Assembly: GCA_958296225.1 (NCBI GenBank)
Contig: OY282456.1
Span: 3,904,853-3,968,852, forward strand
Origin: an uncultured Dehalococcoidia bacterium
GTDB lineage: Bacteria > Chloroflexota > Dehalococcoidia > Lucifugimonadales > UBA3495
Direction: 5' to 3'
DNA length: 64,000 nucleotides
Positions 41,384-49,377 of this stretch are shown here, piece after piece. Numbering within the stretch: the stretch's first letter is position 1; every line of letters starts with the position of its first letter. The position numbers and the translations under genes were made by a program. The notes under the pieces are model-generated. The model saw only the letters and a list, made by a program, of their open reading frames with translations, was not told where the DNA came from and did no database searches.

Positions 41384-42636
41384 TGGCTGCTGCTACCGAC
41401 GATACCCAACCGACCGGCGCGCTGCCGCCCCCGCGCCTGAGCGTGGGCGTGCCGGGCTGGATTCGCGCCAACCTGTTCAGCAGCTGGCATAACGGCCTGC
41501 TGACCATCGTGGCGGGAGCCGCCGTCGTCCTGGGCCTCTGGTACGGCCTGGGCTGGGTATTTGTTGACGCCGACTGGACGGTTATCAGCAAGCTGGGGGG
41601 CCGCCTGGCCATCGGACAGTACAACACCAGCAGCGCCTGTCCCGGCCAGAACTGCTTCTGGCGTCCCCAGGCGGTGCTGCTGCTGGTGACGCTGCTGTTG
41701 GGTATGACGTGGGGCGTCGCCGGGCGCGGCCTTGCCCGGCGCATCGCCCTGGCGGTGGCCGTGGCGTCGGCGCTGTTCGCCTTCCTGCCCTACAGCCTGG
41801 AACGGATGGGAATTGACGTGCGCCTGCTGCTGCTGGCCAACCTGCCGGCGGTAGGCGCCGGCTGGGCGCTGGCCCGCTATACGCCGCTGGGCGCGGCGCG
41901 CCGGATTGTCATACTGGCCATCGCGGCCTTTGTATTGTCGCTGGTGCTGCTGCGCGGCCTGCCCGGCGTCCCCGGATTGCAGCCGGTGTCGGTCATCTAC
42001 TGGGGCGGCTTGATGATAAACCTGATGCTGGCGATAGTAGGCATCACCCTGAGCCTGCCCATCGGGGTGGCCCTGGCTTTGGGGCGACGGAGCCGCCTGC
42101 CGGTGCTGAAAGCGCTGTGCGTCGCGTTCATTGAAGTATTTCGCGGCGTGCCGCTGATAACGCTGCTGTTTATGTCGCAGGTGCTGGTGCCGCTGGCTTT
42201 CCCGGAGAATTTCCCGCTGAACTCCCTCTTTCGCGCCTCTATCGTAATTACGCTGTTCAGCGCGGCCTATATGGCGGAAAACATCCGGGGCGGATTGCAG
42301 GCGCTGCATCCCGGCCAGGCCGAAGCGGCCCGGGCCCTGGGGCTGCCCGGCTGGCAAACCACCATCCTCATCTCCCTGCCCCAGGCCATCCGCAACGTCA
42401 TTCCCGCCATCGTGGGGCAGTTCATCGGCCTGTTCAAAGACACCAGCCTGGTTTATATCATCGCTATGCTGGACATAGTGGAAACGGGCCGCGCCTTCAT
42501 CCTGGGCAACACGGAGTATCTGGCCAGCGCGCGGGAAATGTTCGTCTTTCTGGCGGTGGTGTTCTGGATTTTCACCTACGGAATGTCCTACGTCAGCGGG
42601 CGAGTGGAACGGCAGCTCGGCGTGGGCGAGCGGTAG
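41380..42636 (+). CDS. aapM: General L-amino-acid ABC transporter permease AapM
   Basis: A 418-residue second permease of the same transporter. It has several hydrophobic helices with a periplasmic segment holding a Cys pair (SSACPGQNCFWRPQ), then the permease core VEVFRGVPLITLLFMSQVLVPLAFP-like region and the EAA loop GGLQALHPGQAEAARALGLPGWQT...LPQAIRNVIPAI. The start ATG overlaps the aapQ stop, so translation is coupled. Together AapQ and AapM form the heterodimeric channel; energy must come from an ATPase encoded elsewhere. Confidence 0.92.
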   Translation: MMAAATDDTQPTGALPPPRLSVGVPGWIRANLFSSWHNGLLTIVAGAAVVLGLWYGLGWVFVDADWTVISKLGGRLAIGQYNTSSACPGQNCFWRPQAVLLLVTLLLGMTWGVAGRGLARRIALAVAVASALFAFLPYSLERMGIDVRLLLLANLPAVGAGWALARYTPLGAARRIVILAIAAFVLSLVLLRGLPGVPGLQPVSVIYWGGLMINLMLAIVGITLSLPIGVALALGRRSRLPVLKALCVAFIEVFRGVPLITLLFMSQVLVPLAFPENFPLNSLFRASIVITLFSAAYMAENIRGGLQALHPGQAEAARALGLPGWQTTILISLPQAIRNVIPAIVGQFIGLFKDTSLVYIIAMLDIVETGRAFILGNTEYLASAREMFVFLAVVFWIFTYGMSYVSGRVERQLGVGER

Positions 42637-42715
42637 CGGACGGCATTTTTACCGGGAGGCGCCGCATCAACCGGATTCCGGGTTCCGTTGACATTCTGCA
42701 ATTGGAGAGGCCACT

Positions 42716-43576
42716 ATGACCCAGCAGCTCCCGCCGGAGGTTCTCAACCTCATCGACGCCGCCCTTACCGAAGACCAGGCGTTTAACGACCCCACGACCC
42801 AAACGCTCATCCCCGATGACATCATCGGCCGCGGCATCCTGCGCGCCAAAGCCAACGGCGTCCTCGCCGGCGCGAGCGTAGCCGCCGCCGTGTTCCGCCG
42901 CGTTGACCCGGCGCTGGACATCGCCCTGCTGCTGGACGACGGCGCCGGACTCGCCCCCGGTCAGGACATCGCCAGCATACACGGCCCGGCGGCGTCCATC
43001 CTGCGGGCCGAGCGCACCGCGCTGAACTTCATCCAGCGCATGAGCGGCATCGCCACCGCCACCAACCGCTACGTGCGCGCCGTGGCCGGCACCGCCGCCC
43101 GCATCGTCGATACCCGCAAAACCGCCCCCGGCCATCGCTATCTGGACAAGTACAGCGTCCGCATGGGCGGCGGCTACAACCACCGCCTCAACCTGGCCGA
43201 CGGCATCCTCATCAAGGACAACCACCTGGCCGCCCGCGCCGCTCTGGAAGAGCCGCTGGGCGCCGTCGTCCGCCACGCCATCGCCCGGGCCTCCCACACC
43301 ATCCGCGTCGAAGTCGAGGTCGAGTCCCTGACGCAGGTTCGGGAAGCCGTCGCCGCCGGCGCCCACATCATTATGCTGGACAATATGCCGGTGGACACCA
43401 TGCGCGCGGCCGTCGGCATCATCGCCGGCCGCGCCGCCGTGGAAGCCTCCGGCGGCATCACCCTGGAAACCGTCCGGGACGTGGCCGAAACCGGAGTTGA
43501 CCTCATCAGCGTCGGCGGCCTCACCCACTCCACCGACGCCCTGGACATTTCCCTGGACCTGGAGTTTCCCGGATAA
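42716..43576 (+). CDS. nadC: Nicotinate-nucleotide pyrophosphorylase (carboxylating)
   Basis: A 286-residue quinolinate phosphoribosyltransferase. It converts quinolinate and PRPP to nicotinate mononucleotide, CO2 and pyrophosphate in de novo NAD synthesis. Diagnostic segments are ERTALNFIQRMSGIAT, the substrate-binding DTRKTAPGHR, GGGYNHRLNLADGILIKDNH and the C-terminal EASGGITLETVRDVAETGVDLISVGGLTHS. The length is normal. The ATG follows GGAGAGGCCACT. nadA and nadB are not adjacent. It lies 80 bases behind aapM in the same direction and may be read with it. Confidence 0.96.
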   Translation: MTQQLPPEVLNLIDAALTEDQAFNDPTTQTLIPDDIIGRGILRAKANGVLAGASVAAAVFRRVDPALDIALLLDDGAGLAPGQDIASIHGPAASILRAERTALNFIQRMSGIATATNRYVRAVAGTAARIVDTRKTAPGHRYLDKYSVRMGGGYNHRLNLADGILIKDNHLAARAALEEPLGAVVRHAIARASHTIRVEVEVESLTQVREAVAAGAHIIMLDNMPVDTMRAAVGIIAGRAAVEASGGITLETVRDVAETGVDLISVGGLTHSTDALDISLDLEFPG

Positions 43577-43647
43577 CGCCGCCCTTAATGATAAAGTGGC
43601 AGCAGGGAAAGTAACGGATAATCCACGCCGTCACCCGGAGCAGCATT

Positions 43648-43935
43648 ATGGACTGGCAGGAACGCATCGTAAAAGTCCCTGGTACCGCCGGCGGACGCCC
43701 AATCATTAAAGGCAGCCGAATCCCCGTGTGGCTCCTCCTGGAGTTGCAGGCTTGCGGAGCCAGTGAGGACGATTTGTTGCAGAACTACCCTCGCCTGTCC
43801 CGCGAAAGTATCCGCGCGGCTTTCGCCTACGCCGATGCCCACGGTATGGTCGCATACGAAGACTGGAACGCCGAGTTTTGCCCCTACCACGGGCCGGATG
43901 CAACGGAAAAATCCAGCATATCCCGTTCCGGTTGA
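43648..43935 (+). CDS. DUF433 antitoxin-like protein
   Basis: A 95-residue DUF433 protein (VapB45-like antitoxin family). It has the opening RIVKVPGTAGGRPIIKGSRIPVWLLLELQACGASEDDLLQNYPRLSRESIRAAFAYA, which is a short N-terminal strand plus a winged-helix-like body. It sits nine bases before a DUF5615 PIN-like gene, the standard partner. This pair is abundant in Chloroflexota and cyanobacteria. The predicted role is to neutralise the PIN nuclease and repress the pair; this is by family, not shown here. Confidence 0.85.
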   Translation: MDWQERIVKVPGTAGGRPIIKGSRIPVWLLLELQACGASEDDLLQNYPRLSRESIRAAFAYADAHGMVAYEDWNAEFCPYHGPDATEKSSISRSG

Positions 43936-43944
43936 CCGAAGTTT

Positions 43945-44295
43945 ATGCGAGGTCTGGCTGACGAAAATATGCTGGAAATGGCGGTACAACTGTTGTGTGC
44001 TGCCGGCCATGACATTGCCTGGGTATCCGAGGATATGCCATCCGTATCGGACGCCGTCGTTTTGGCGCGCGCCCTGCGGGAAGACCGGGTAGTGCTAACC
44101 TATGACAAGACAGACTATGGCAGCCTGATTTACCAGGACGGACTGCCGGCGCAGTGCGGCGTAGTTCTGTTCCGGTTTCGCGGTCTGCCAGTGCCAGCCC
44201 AGGCTCAGTTTATCGCCAGCGTGCTCGCCAGCGAAGCGGTTGACTGGAAAGGCAGTTTCACGGTCATTAGAACGGGGCCCGTGCCGGGCGCGTGA
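43945..44295 (+). CDS. DUF5615 PIN-like toxin
   Basis: A 116-residue DUF5615 protein with PIN-like fold features: the opening RGLADENMLEMAVQLLCAAGHDIAWV, with an acidic pair Asp-Glu, the middle SDAVVLARALREDRVVLTYDKTDYGSLIY with Asp in YDKTD, and a closing RFRGLP strand. These acidic residues correspond to the metal site of PIN ribonucleases. It is paired with the DUF433 gene upstream. The length is typical and no truncation is seen. Confidence 0.83.
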   Translation: MRGLADENMLEMAVQLLCAAGHDIAWVSEDMPSVSDAVVLARALREDRVVLTYDKTDYGSLIYQDGLPAQCGVVLFRFRGLPVPAQAQFIASVLASEAVDWKGSFTVIRTGPVPGA

Positions 44296-44390
44296 CCGCC
44301 CCGCTTGAATATCAACCCCCGGCGGCGGTATATTGCCCACACCACACGCCGCCGACAAACCATCAACCCAACAGCAAGGAGCGTATCCCA

Positions 44391-44936
44391 ATGGCCCGTC
44401 TCAGCGACATCACCCGCGATCAACTTGCGCCGGAGCATCAGGAGTTCTTTGACTCCATCGCCAGCAGCCGTGGCAGCGTGCGCGGCCCCTACGGCGTGCT
44501 GCTGCACAGCCCCGACCTGGCCGCCCGCGTCGCCCACACCGGCGCTTACGTGCGCTTCGACCTGGACATCTCCGAGGCCCACCGGGAAATCATCATCTGC
44601 GCCACCGCCCGCGAAATCCGCCAGCAGTACGAATTTTCCGCCCACGCCCGCCTCGCCCGCCAGGCCGGCGTCTCCGCAGACGTCGTCAGCGCCATCGCCA
44701 CCGGCCAGGCCCCCGACGGCATGAGCGGCATCGAAGCCGCCCTGGTGCAATACGTGCAGGAACTGTCCCGCAACCACAAAATCAGCGACGACACCTTCAA
44801 CGCCGTGTCCGGCCATTTCGGGATGCAAAAGACGCTGGAGATTACCGCCCTCATCGGACATTACCTGCTGGTGGGCCAAATCCTCTCCGCCTTTGAGGTT
44901 GACCTGCCCGAAGGCGTCCAGCCGGAGATAACCTAG
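44391..44936 (+). CDS. Carboxymuconolactone decarboxylase family protein
   Basis: A 181-residue helical CMD/AhpD-like protein. The core reads HREIIICATAREIRQQYEFSAHARLARQAGVSADVVSAIATGQAP, the usual CMD helices. The AhpD redox pair CxxC is absent, so peroxidase activity is unlikely and a decarboxylase- or lactonase-like role is more probable; the substrate is unknown. I placed the start at the ATG at 44391 after AAGGAGCGTATCCCA rather than at the frame's upstream start. Such proteins are typical companions of the aromatic and lactone catabolic genes seen elsewhere in the window. Confidence 0.85.
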   Translation: MARLSDITRDQLAPEHQEFFDSIASSRGSVRGPYGVLLHSPDLAARVAHTGAYVRFDLDISEAHREIIICATAREIRQQYEFSAHARLARQAGVSADVVSAIATGQAPDGMSGIEAALVQYVQELSRNHKISDDTFNAVSGHFGMQKTLEITALIGHYLLVGQILSAFEVDLPEGVQPEIT

Positions 44937-45007
44937 GCCAGGTTAGAACCCCCGGCCGCCGCCGCTGCGCTGCCCTGCAGTCGCCGTCCGGCGGAGGGAA
45001 TGCAGCT

Positions 45008-46141
45008 ATGAGCGCCCTCACCGTAAACGCCGCCCGTATGCGAACCACCCGCCGGATGCTGGGCATGACCCGCGAGGGCCTGTCGGCGGCCACGGATGGG
45101 CGGGTGCCGGTCAGCGCCATTGCCAAACTGGAGCAGGGCCGTTCGACGCCGGACGACGGCGCGATGGTCTATTCCCTCAGTGCCGCGCTGCAATTGCCCT
45201 TCGACTTTCTGCTCGGCCAGCCCGAAAACCGGGATTACCAAGAAACTCCATCCTGGCGCGCCGTCAAGAAAATCCCCAATTACGTATCCGAGGGTTTGCG
45301 CGAACGGCTCGCCTATTTCACTGATAAATGCCGCGACCTGGAGGAGTACGTTGCCGGGCAGGAAGTACCTCGGAGCGACCTGTCTCCGGAGCTGCTGGAA
45401 CTCCGCGCCCAACATAACAGTGAGGAACCTCTGGCCCCGGATGATATTGAACAATACGCCGAGCTGCTGCGGAAACACGTTTGTATTAACCAGGAACGAA
45501 GTTTCGCCTGTTTGGACTGCATCACCGAAGTTATGGAATCCTTTGGCATCAAAGTTGCCTGCTGGCCCTTGCCGCCGGGCGTTTCCGGTTTGTCAATGAC
45601 TTACGGCAGCGCCGCTGACGGCGGCATCCCGACGGGCGCCGCCGTCCTGGTCAACCGCAGCCACCCGGTCGAACGCCGCCGCTTCAGCCTCGCCCACGAG
45701 TGGGGCCACCTGATTTTGCCCCAGGCCGGCAACTGGCGCGATGATGAAACGGCTTGCAATCAATTCGCCGGCGCTCTGTTGATGCCGGCGGAAGCTCTGC
45801 GCCGGGACGTGGTGGAAATATTGGGCGGCCCGATTGCTCAAAATCGGGACGCTTTCAATCGTGAACTGGTGGCCAGCAAAAGCTGCTACGGCGTCAGCAT
45901 CGCCGCACTGCTGCGGCGTTGCTATGACCTTAACCTTATCGTGCCGGCTGCGCTGTATCCCATAATCTGCCGTCTGATGGGGCAACGCGGCTGGTTTCGC
46001 CGCGAGCCGGAACCACGCTGGTCAAAGCAGGAAAAGCCCCAGCGGTTTGAGTTCTTGCTGAACCAATTGGACGATGAGGACCGTGAGCGCGGCATTGATG
46101 CAGAATGGCGTGGCGATGTCGCTTTCCTGGAAGCAGCATAA
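45008..46141 (+). CDS. XRE regulator with ImmA/IrrE zinc-protease domain
   Basis: A 377-residue protein. Residues about 8-65 are a Cro/cI-type helix-turn-helix (MRTTRRMLGMTREGLSAATDGRVPVSAIAKLEQGRSTP). Residues about 190-300 are an ImmA/IrrE-type metallopeptidase with the zinc motif HEWGH at 230-234 and DDETACNQFAGALLMP, which supplies the third ligand region. Such proteins act as antitoxin-repressors or as protease switches that cleave a repressor. The stop overlaps the start of the following PIN-like gene (TAATG), so the two are translationally coupled and probably form one toxin-antitoxin or stress-switch module. Confidence 0.88.
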   Translation: MSALTVNAARMRTTRRMLGMTREGLSAATDGRVPVSAIAKLEQGRSTPDDGAMVYSLSAALQLPFDFLLGQPENRDYQETPSWRAVKKIPNYVSEGLRERLAYFTDKCRDLEEYVAGQEVPRSDLSPELLELRAQHNSEEPLAPDDIEQYAELLRKHVCINQERSFACLDCITEVMESFGIKVACWPLPPGVSGLSMTYGSAADGGIPTGAAVLVNRSHPVERRRFSLAHEWGHLILPQAGNWRDDETACNQFAGALLMPAEALRRDVVEILGGPIAQNRDAFNRELVASKSCYGVSIAALLRRCYDLNLIVPAALYPIICRLMGQRGWFRREPEPRWSKQEKPQRFEFLLNQLDDEDRERGIDAEWRGDVAFLEAA

Positions 46142-46779
46142 TGCGTCAAATCTATGGCAATATCTCCGACCTGCTTAATGCCGACAGACTGGTTATTGAC
46201 ACCAGCGTTGCCGTTTGTCTTGACGTCGCTGGTTGGACTGATGAATTCATCAGATCCACTACAACGCAAATTAGCACATTAACCGGCGAACCCCAACAAC
46301 TGCGTATCTCGCCCACAGCTTATAGCGAGAGTGATCGCGAGTTTCGAGCGCACGTAACCACAGCTCTGGATATATGGGATGACCTGGTTACTGGCAATCC
46401 CGACACCGTTCCGGTCGGCTTTACTGGCCAGGAATTGCAAGACATTCAAGCCATCATCAAAATGTCACGCCATACTGGTAGTAAACAAAAGATTAGCCGG
46501 GCCGATGCCGAGGGCGTCTATCTGGCCGGACTGCACAATTCCGTTCTCCTGACTGGCGACAATCAGCAAGCCCAAGTTGCCAACTCCATTGGTGTCACCG
46601 CAATTCACAAGTTCACCATCCTTGAAAATATAGCGCGCAATGCAGCTTTGCCCATTCTGCAATTATGCGCCGGACTGGTACGGCTGATTGCCAATAGTCA
46701 TAGTAACCACCCGTGCGCCCTGTCCGACCACCACCGCGATGCCCTACAGGAAATCCACCACCATAAATGCTACACCTAA
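46141..46779 (+). CDS. PIN-like protein coupled to the ImmA/IrrE regulator
   Basis: A 212-residue protein. It opens with a PIN-like strand RLVIDTSVAVCLDV (Asp20), and later has ISRADAEGVYLAGLHNSVLLTGDNQQAQVANSIGV, with acidic residues placed as in PIN ribonucleases (the D in SRADAE and the D in TGDNQ). The C-terminal 40 residues are His- and Cys-containing (NSHSNHPCALSDHH...HHHKC) and could bind metal. The start ATG shares a base with the upstream stop. The family was not recognised by name; a ribonuclease toxin under control of the upstream XRE-protease is the likeliest reading. Confidence 0.6.
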   Translation: MRQIYGNISDLLNADRLVIDTSVAVCLDVAGWTDEFIRSTTTQISTLTGEPQQLRISPTAYSESDREFRAHVTTALDIWDDLVTGNPDTVPVGFTGQELQDIQAIIKMSRHTGSKQKISRADAEGVYLAGLHNSVLLTGDNQQAQVANSIGVTAIHKFTILENIARNAALPILQLCAGLVRLIANSHSNHPCALSDHHRDALQEIHHHKCYT

Positions 46780-46794
46780 AAGGAGACTCCCACT

Positions 46795-47325
46795 ATGTCC
46801 GCTGCCGCCGACGGCCTCATCTCCGCCCTGGAAAACAACTTCGCCACCATCGACCTGGCCCTCAGAGACCTCAGCGACGAGGAGTTCCACCGCATCCCGG
46901 CCCCCGACTGTAACTCGGTGGCTTGGATTCTTTGGCACTTGTCCCGCGTCATCGACTCCTTCATCCACACCCGGTTGCGCGACCTGCCCCAGCTCTGGGA
47001 TACGCATAACTGGACGCAAAACTACACCATGCCGGCCGACGGCGAGAATCGCGGCCTGGGCTGGACTCACCGGATGGTATGCGACTGGCAGCCCCCGGCC
47101 CGCAACTTGCAGATGGACTACTTCGAGCAAGTCCGCGCCGCCCTGCGCGAGTATCTGCCCGCGCTGACGGAACCCCAGATGCAGCAGGTAAAAATCATCC
47201 CGCCGGTGTCGGAACCGCGCACGGTGGCCGCGGCCCTGGGTCAGATGACCTGGGATTGCGTGTCCCACGGCGGGCAAATCGCCTACCTGCGGGGTATGTA
47301 CAAGGGCATGGGCTGGCATCGGTAA
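46795..47325 (+). CDS. DinB-family protein
   Basis: A 176-residue DinB/DUF664-like four-helix protein. The metal-site histidines are in ILWHLSRVIDSF and the C-terminal CVSHGGQIAYLRGMYKG, as in bacillithiol/mycothiol S-transferase-like DinB proteins. Members are thiol-dependent transferases or metal-binding proteins of unknown substrate, very common in Chloroflexota. The ATG follows AAAAGGAGACTCCCACT. It is the last plus-strand gene before a minus-strand block. Confidence 0.82.
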   Translation: MSAAADGLISALENNFATIDLALRDLSDEEFHRIPAPDCNSVAWILWHLSRVIDSFIHTRLRDLPQLWDTHNWTQNYTMPADGENRGLGWTHRMVCDWQPPARNLQMDYFEQVRAALREYLPALTEPQMQQVKIIPPVSEPRTVAAALGQMTWDCVSHGGQIAYLRGMYKGMGWHR

Positions 47326-47334
47326 CCCCGATGC

Positions 47335-47799
47335 CTAGGCGCGTCGCGGCCGCCCCCGGTCGGCACTGTCCACCAGTATGGTAACCGGGCCGTCGTTCTC
47401 CAGCCGCACCCGCATATACGCCTGAAACTCCCCGGTCGCCACTGCCAGGCCGGACTCCCGGAACAGCGCCACCGTCTCCTCGTAGAGCCGGTTGGCCTCT
47501 TCCGGCCCGGCGGCCCGGGTGAAGTCCGGCCGCCGCCCCCGCCGGGTGTCGGCGTACAGCGTGAATTGGGACACCACCAGCAGCTCGCCGCCCACGTCCA
47601 GCGCCGACCGGTTAAACCGGCCCTGCGCGTCGGCGAAAATCCGCATATTCACTACCTTACCCACCACGTACCGCGCATCCGCCCCGTCATCGCCGTCGGC
47701 CACCCCCAGCAGCGCCACCAGGCCCTGGCCGATGCTCTCCACCTCCGCATCGTCAATCCACACTGACGCCGACGTGACTCTTTGAATCAAAGCCCGCAT
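47335..47799 (-). CDS. dtd: D-aminoacyl-tRNA deacylase
   Basis: A 154-residue Dtd. It hydrolyses D-amino acids from mischarged tRNAs in the cytoplasm. The start is MRALIQRVTSASVWIDD, and the active-site motifs are VVSQFTLYADTRRGRRPDF (SQxxL) and the C-terminal VRLENDGPVTILVDS (NxGPxT, here NDGPVT). Length and motifs are complete. I chose the ATG at 47799; a GTG lies one codon before. It is the last of a minus-strand run rpsU, fmdB-like, dtd. Confidence 0.95.
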   Translation of the reverse strand: MRALIQRVTSASVWIDDAEVESIGQGLVALLGVADGDDGADARYVVGKVVNMRIFADAQGRFNRSALDVGGELLVVSQFTLYADTRRGRRPDFTRAAGPEEANRLYEETVALFRESGLAVATGEFQAYMRVRLENDGPVTILVDSADRGRPRRA

Positions 47800-47884
47800 C
47801 ACGCCGCGCCGTTGCTTTCAGAACGGGAAAGAGCCGCACCCGAAAGCGCGGCCCTGTTTCCGCACCAACCGAGTGGACAGTCAA

Positions 47885-48220
47885 TTACGCGGAATCGCCG
47901 CTCGCCGCAGCCGGCGCCGCCGATTCCGAACCGGAAGCAGACCCCGAATCGCCGGACTTGGCATCGCCGCTGTCGCTCTTGGAGGTTGACGACGATTCGG
48001 AGGACGATTCCTTGCCCTCCGCGTTCTCCGCCGGGCGCTTGGGCCGGCCGTAGTCGGTGGTGTAAAAACCGCTGCCCTTGTAAATCACCGGCACGGCGTG
48101 AAACACGCGCTGGCCCGGGCCGCCGCACGATGGGCACTCTCCCTGGCCGGCCTCGCTGAATTTCTGAACCAGCTCAAACTCGGACGGACACTCAATACAC
48201 CGATAATCGTAGCGAGGCAA
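47885..48220 (-). CDS. FmdB-type zinc-ribbon protein, TTG start
   Basis: A 111-residue protein of the FmdB/putative regulatory family. The N-terminal zinc ribbon reads PRYDYRCIECPSEFELVQKFSEAG followed by CPSCGGPGQRVFHAVP, giving two CxxC pairs, then the conserved IYKGSGFYTTDYGRP. The tail is Ser/Ala/Asp-rich and probably disordered. The family begins MPRYDYRC. Here the codon before PRYDYRC is TTG at 48220, with AAGGAGGG well placed upstream, so TTG is the start; longer upstream starts have no such site. The function of the family is uncertain (regulation, or ribosome association). Confidence 0.85.
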   Translation of the reverse strand: MPRYDYRCIECPSEFELVQKFSEAGQGECPSCGGPGQRVFHAVPVIYKGSGFYTTDYGRPKRPAENAEGKESSSESSSTSKSDSGDAKSGDSGSASGSESAAPAAASGDSA

Positions 48221-48370
48221 ACCTACCCTCCTTACATCCAGCAAATGCCGCCGGGCATCCCGGCCCGGACGGACACGATTCAATCCAGTTAACGGGCCAG
48301 AGTGTAACACTCCGCCCGCCGCCGGTCAATTTGCCCAAGACTCGCCGGCGACAACCGCCGGCAGGCCGTC

Positions 48371-48556
48371 CTACCGCCGCTGCCGGCGCCGGCGCCGGGC
48401 CGCGCGCTGGGCCGCCAGCCGTTCCTTTTGCGCCTTCGACCGGAAAAACCGCCGGTCCTTCAACTCGCGCAGGATGCCCGCGTGCTGCACCGAGGCGCGG
48501 AAGCGGTTCACCAAACTCTCCGGGGTTTCCCCCTCTCGCGGCGTTACGTAAGCCAT
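48371..48556 (-). CDS. rpsU: 30S ribosomal protein S21
   Basis: A 61-residue small-subunit protein S21. The body ESLVNRFRASVQHAGILRELKDRRFF is the family core, and the tail is very basic (AAQRAARRRRRQRR). S21 assists initiation-complex formation on the 30S subunit. I preferred the start MAYVTPREGE at 48556, after GGAGCAGGGT, to a start four codons earlier. Confidence 0.9.
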   Translation of the reverse strand: MAYVTPREGETPESLVNRFRASVQHAGILRELKDRRFFRSKAQKERLAAQRAARRRRRQRR

Positions 48557-48663
48557 ACCCTGCTCCAACGTAGTGTGTTCTGCCGGTAATTCCTATATGG
48601 AAGGGAATATATCACGGCGTTCAGAATCCGGCAAACCCTGTGCCGCAGGGTTCGCCAACCGGC

Positions 48664-49362
48664 CTATCCGCTGGGAGACCCGTCAGCGATGCGCCCGTCG
48701 GCCATTTGCAGCCGCCGGTCGGTCATATCGGCCAGCATCAGGTCGTGGGTGGCCGTCACCACGGTAACGCCGCGGCTGGCTGCAATCTCTTTCATAATGC
48801 CGCCGATGCTCTGCGCCGTTACGCTGTCCAGTTCCCCGGTGGGTTCGTCGGCGAACAGCACCGAGGGGCCGGCGACCAGGGCGCGGGCAATGGCTACCCG
48901 CTGCTGCTCGCCGCCCGACAGCTCATAGGGGCGATGCCCGGCCCGGCCTAAAAGGTCAACCAGGCCCAGCGCATCGTTGGCCCGCCGCCGCCGCTCCCGC
49001 CACGACACGCCGCCGATGTGCAGGGGCAACTCCACGTTCTCGAAGGCCGACAGCAGGGGAATCAGCCCGAAAGACTGGAACACGAACCCAATCCGTTCCC
49101 GGCGCAATCCGACCAACTCCCGCTCCGGCATCCGATTCAGCTCCCGCCCCTCAAACCAGACCTGCCCCGCGCTGGGCCGGTCCAGCCCCGCCAGCAGATT
49201 CAACAGGGTGGTTTTGCCCGAACCGGAACGCCCCACCAGCGCCACGAACTCGCCGGGGGCGATGCTGACCGTAACCTCATTTACCGCCCGCACCGCGCTG
49301 TCGCCCTCGCCAAAATCGCGAACCACCGACTCCGAGGCCAGCGCTGCTGTTATGTTCGCCAT
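48664..49362 (-). CDS. ABC transporter ATP-binding protein (MacB/LolD type)
   Basis: A 232-residue ATPase. Walker A is GRSGSGKT (44-51), the Q-loop region is IGFVFQSFGLIPLLSAFENVELPLHIGG, the signature is LSGGEQQRVAIARAL, Walker B is VLFADEPTGELDS, and the H-loop is TATHD. The LolD/MacB-like pattern indicates an exporter- or lipoprotein-handling type complex with FtsX-like permeases. The gene follows another ATPase of the same type by 15 bases, yet no permease is adjacent on either side. Confidence 0.9.
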   Translation of the reverse strand: MANITAALASESVVRDFGEGDSAVRAVNEVTVSIAPGEFVALVGRSGSGKTTLLNLLAGLDRPSAGQVWFEGRELNRMPERELVGLRRERIGFVFQSFGLIPLLSAFENVELPLHIGGVSWRERRRRANDALGLVDLLGRAGHRPYELSGGEQQRVAIARALVAGPSVLFADEPTGELDSVTAQSIGGIMKEIAASRGVTVVTATHDLMLADMTDRRLQMADGRIADGSPSG

Positions 49363-49377
49363 CGTGATACCTCTGGC

